From the NCBI GenBank assembly GCA_905250885.1, contig CAJNOQ010001349.1, positions 1-32,769 of the forward strand: a DNA stretch of 32,769 bases. Reading direction: 5' to 3'. This DNA is from Didymodactylos carnosus (Eukaryota; Rotifera; Eurotatoria; Philodinida; Philodinidae). Of this stretch, positions 30,997 through 32,769 are shown in pieces. A model generated the notes under the pieces. That model did not search any database. It was not told the DNA's origin and saw only the letters and a program-made list of their open reading frames with translations. The stretch's first letter is position 1, and the number at the start of each line of letters is the position of its first letter. The position numbers and the translations under genes are program-made.

Positions 30997-32769
30997 GTCA
31001 AGTTATGTATTAATAACTAAAACGAAAACAACATGAGCAGTTTTCTACCGAAAGTCGAGTATGAAAGGCAAGAAAAACGATGTCACTTATATTCACTTTC
31101 CGATTGGAAACGTCTGCATTTTATTAGACTAATTTACAAAACATAGCAAAAATAACGTTTGCTTGTCAAATGAAATGACTTTCCTGAACAATTCCTTCTT
31201 ACAAGTGAGTAGTTTAGTAACAAATATTAAATCAGTAGAAAGAAAAAGAAAGGGAATGTCAGCGTTTCTGATAATTGATGCATCACGGGTAAGGAAAATG
31301 GATTTTCACTCTTTTTTAGCAAAAAACAATGTAGAAGATGAGTGATAAACTCTGGAAACTCACTTTGTTTATTAAGCTTCTCTTTAAAAATACTTCGTGT
31401 GAATAATAATAATATTCTACGTAAGAAAGTATCCCTCCAACCATAACTCTAGCCTCTGTTTTTTCAAAGCGATGTCACTATGCACAATTCTCTGTATTAG
31501 TGAAGCGACCTTACACTATATATAAATAGAAAGGAGGTTGTCATCTCAAGAAGAAGGAAAAGGAAATGATGGCTGATAGAAGTTTTCTCTCGAATTTACG
31601 CCCAAAATTTACCGTTTATGAACCAGTGGACTAAATTTTACCAGGAAAGTATCTTATCCTCATAAAAAATATAAAAGGATAAATTAATATCTGAGCTAAT
31701 ATTTTTATACTGCAATCTTGTCATTTTTAAAATTGTTGACAATTAGTATTTTCAGAAGCTTTCTTGCTGTCTTCGGTAGTTGTGACAGGAAACCGACGGA
31801 AGAAAAAAAGATTCAAAAATAGTGTTTTCTGATTGCTTAAGCTTATTACCAATCAAAACTACATTAATTGGCGTCGCACTGATCATTGTTGTAGTTCAAA
31901 TCAATTAAGAATTAAAATATGTATTTCACTCACTCGTACTGGAAAAAATTTCTGTTCAAGTTAAATCAACTTTAGACGTGGGTTTCTTTTTTAAAGTGTA
32001 AGAAAAATAGTTAAAAAACCTTAAAAATAGTTTTCAGAAACCACCGAAAGAAAGTAATTAAATGAATTTCACTTTTTATTCCTTGATACATTGACAAAAT
32101 ATCTTTGTCCCACCGAGAAATGTATCTATGTTTGTATATATGTATGTACGTTTATCTAGTACCGAAGATGAATGCTTGATATATGCAGGGGTATGCCAAT
32201 CAGTAGGATACCGCGGAACGACCAACCGGATAATTAAACCAATTTTTTAAGTTTATATGTTTGAGTGTTATTTTTGTTTAGCTCTACATTTAAAATTTTC
32301 AAAATAACCAAAAAAACACATGTTAGATATTTTACAAAAGAATCTAAAACTTGTGTATCAGTATTTAACATCGAACAATACAACAGTAAACATAGATGTT
32401 ATATATAACAAAATCCCTATATTTTCGAAAACTAAATGGTATCAAGTATTTTTAATCTGACAATATTTGGACTACTAATGAATCGTAAATCTAACGACCG
32501 ACAATGACATTAGACACTACATTACAAATAAATTACCCATGAATTGAATTGTAAAACTCTTTTCACCCCATATGGCCGGAATGACCTTTTGAGAAGGGCA
32601 GAATTAAAGCTTCAAAGTATGGAAATCGGATGGCCTATATAAAAAAATGGTTATCGCAAAATTTTGATTAATCCTCGAAGATGTTAATTTTGGAATACTT
32701 CCCTAGAGAATGTCCAGTTTCCCTGATCAGATCACTGATCAGTAAACTGTAAGTAAAAAAGTCTTTGCT
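30997..32769. other. upstream flank of ubinuclein, no gene recognised
   Basis: The promoter of ubinuclein should lie just above 30996, but no clear core element was identified. The 60-codon open frame at 31163-31345 has no motif. A short GC-richer segment near 32186-32232 (AGGGGTATGCC, ACCGCGGAACGACC) may be a repeat fragment. The right edge ends in unremarkable AT-rich sequence. Confidence 0.4.

Noticed and set aside
1..32769. CRISPR arrays, tRNA or rRNA genes, bacterial operons
   Set aside because: No regularly spaced direct repeats with unique spacers, no tRNA arm pattern, and gene structure is clearly eukaryotic with many spliceosomal introns.

Overview
The window looks like nuclear DNA of a small invertebrate, most likely a rotifer (possibly bdelloid). 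It is AT-rich, uses the standard genetic code, and has animal-specific genes cut by many very short introns (mostly 36-120 nt). The taxon is an inference from gene style, not from a diagnostic marker. Three genes can be assembled exon by exon with every splice phase closing: a RASEF/Rab45-type EF-hand plus coiled-coil plus Rab GTPase (+ strand, 3218-11558, 772 aa), a nuclear receptor with an HR96/DAF-12-type P-box (- strand, 15543-17508, 485 aa), and a ubinuclein of the HIRA histone-chaperone complex (- strand, 25959-30996, 1004 aa). No tRNA, rRNA or CRISPR array was seen.

Layout. 1-3217 is gene-free and repeat-rich: a degenerate GTCCATG block, a 3x21 bp tandem repeat, a 425 bp inverted-repeat element, AGGATTC repeats and a 337 bp foldback made of CACAGA-type units. 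RASEF follows; its first intron is about 5.1 kb, against 36-166 nt for the other fourteen, and is filled with transposon-like material including a 562 bp hAT-like element. 12180-14705 is a nested graveyard: a plus-strand LINE relic split by two insertions, an opposing LINE reverse-transcriptase relic, and a hairpin MITE with a perfect 8 bp target duplication. The nuclear receptor follows. Then comes an 8.4 kb stretch (17545-25958) without recognisable genes but with a terminal-inverted-repeat element, a 1.1 kb imperfect inverted repeat, a perfect 43 bp palindrome and a 160 bp hAT-like MITE. Ubinuclein fills 25959-30996, and 30997-32769 is its upstream flank with no gene seen.

The three genes are functionally unrelated (vesicle traffic/signalling, ligand-regulated transcription, H3.3 chromatin assembly) and there is no sign of an operon. 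The two most notable signals are (i) microexons placed exactly on critical motifs: 13 nt over the Rab G3 box next to a GC-AG intron, and 21 nt over the receptor P-box; and (ii) a recurrent architecture in which short terminal inverted repeats enclose degenerate short-period repeats, seen with several unrelated unit sequences.
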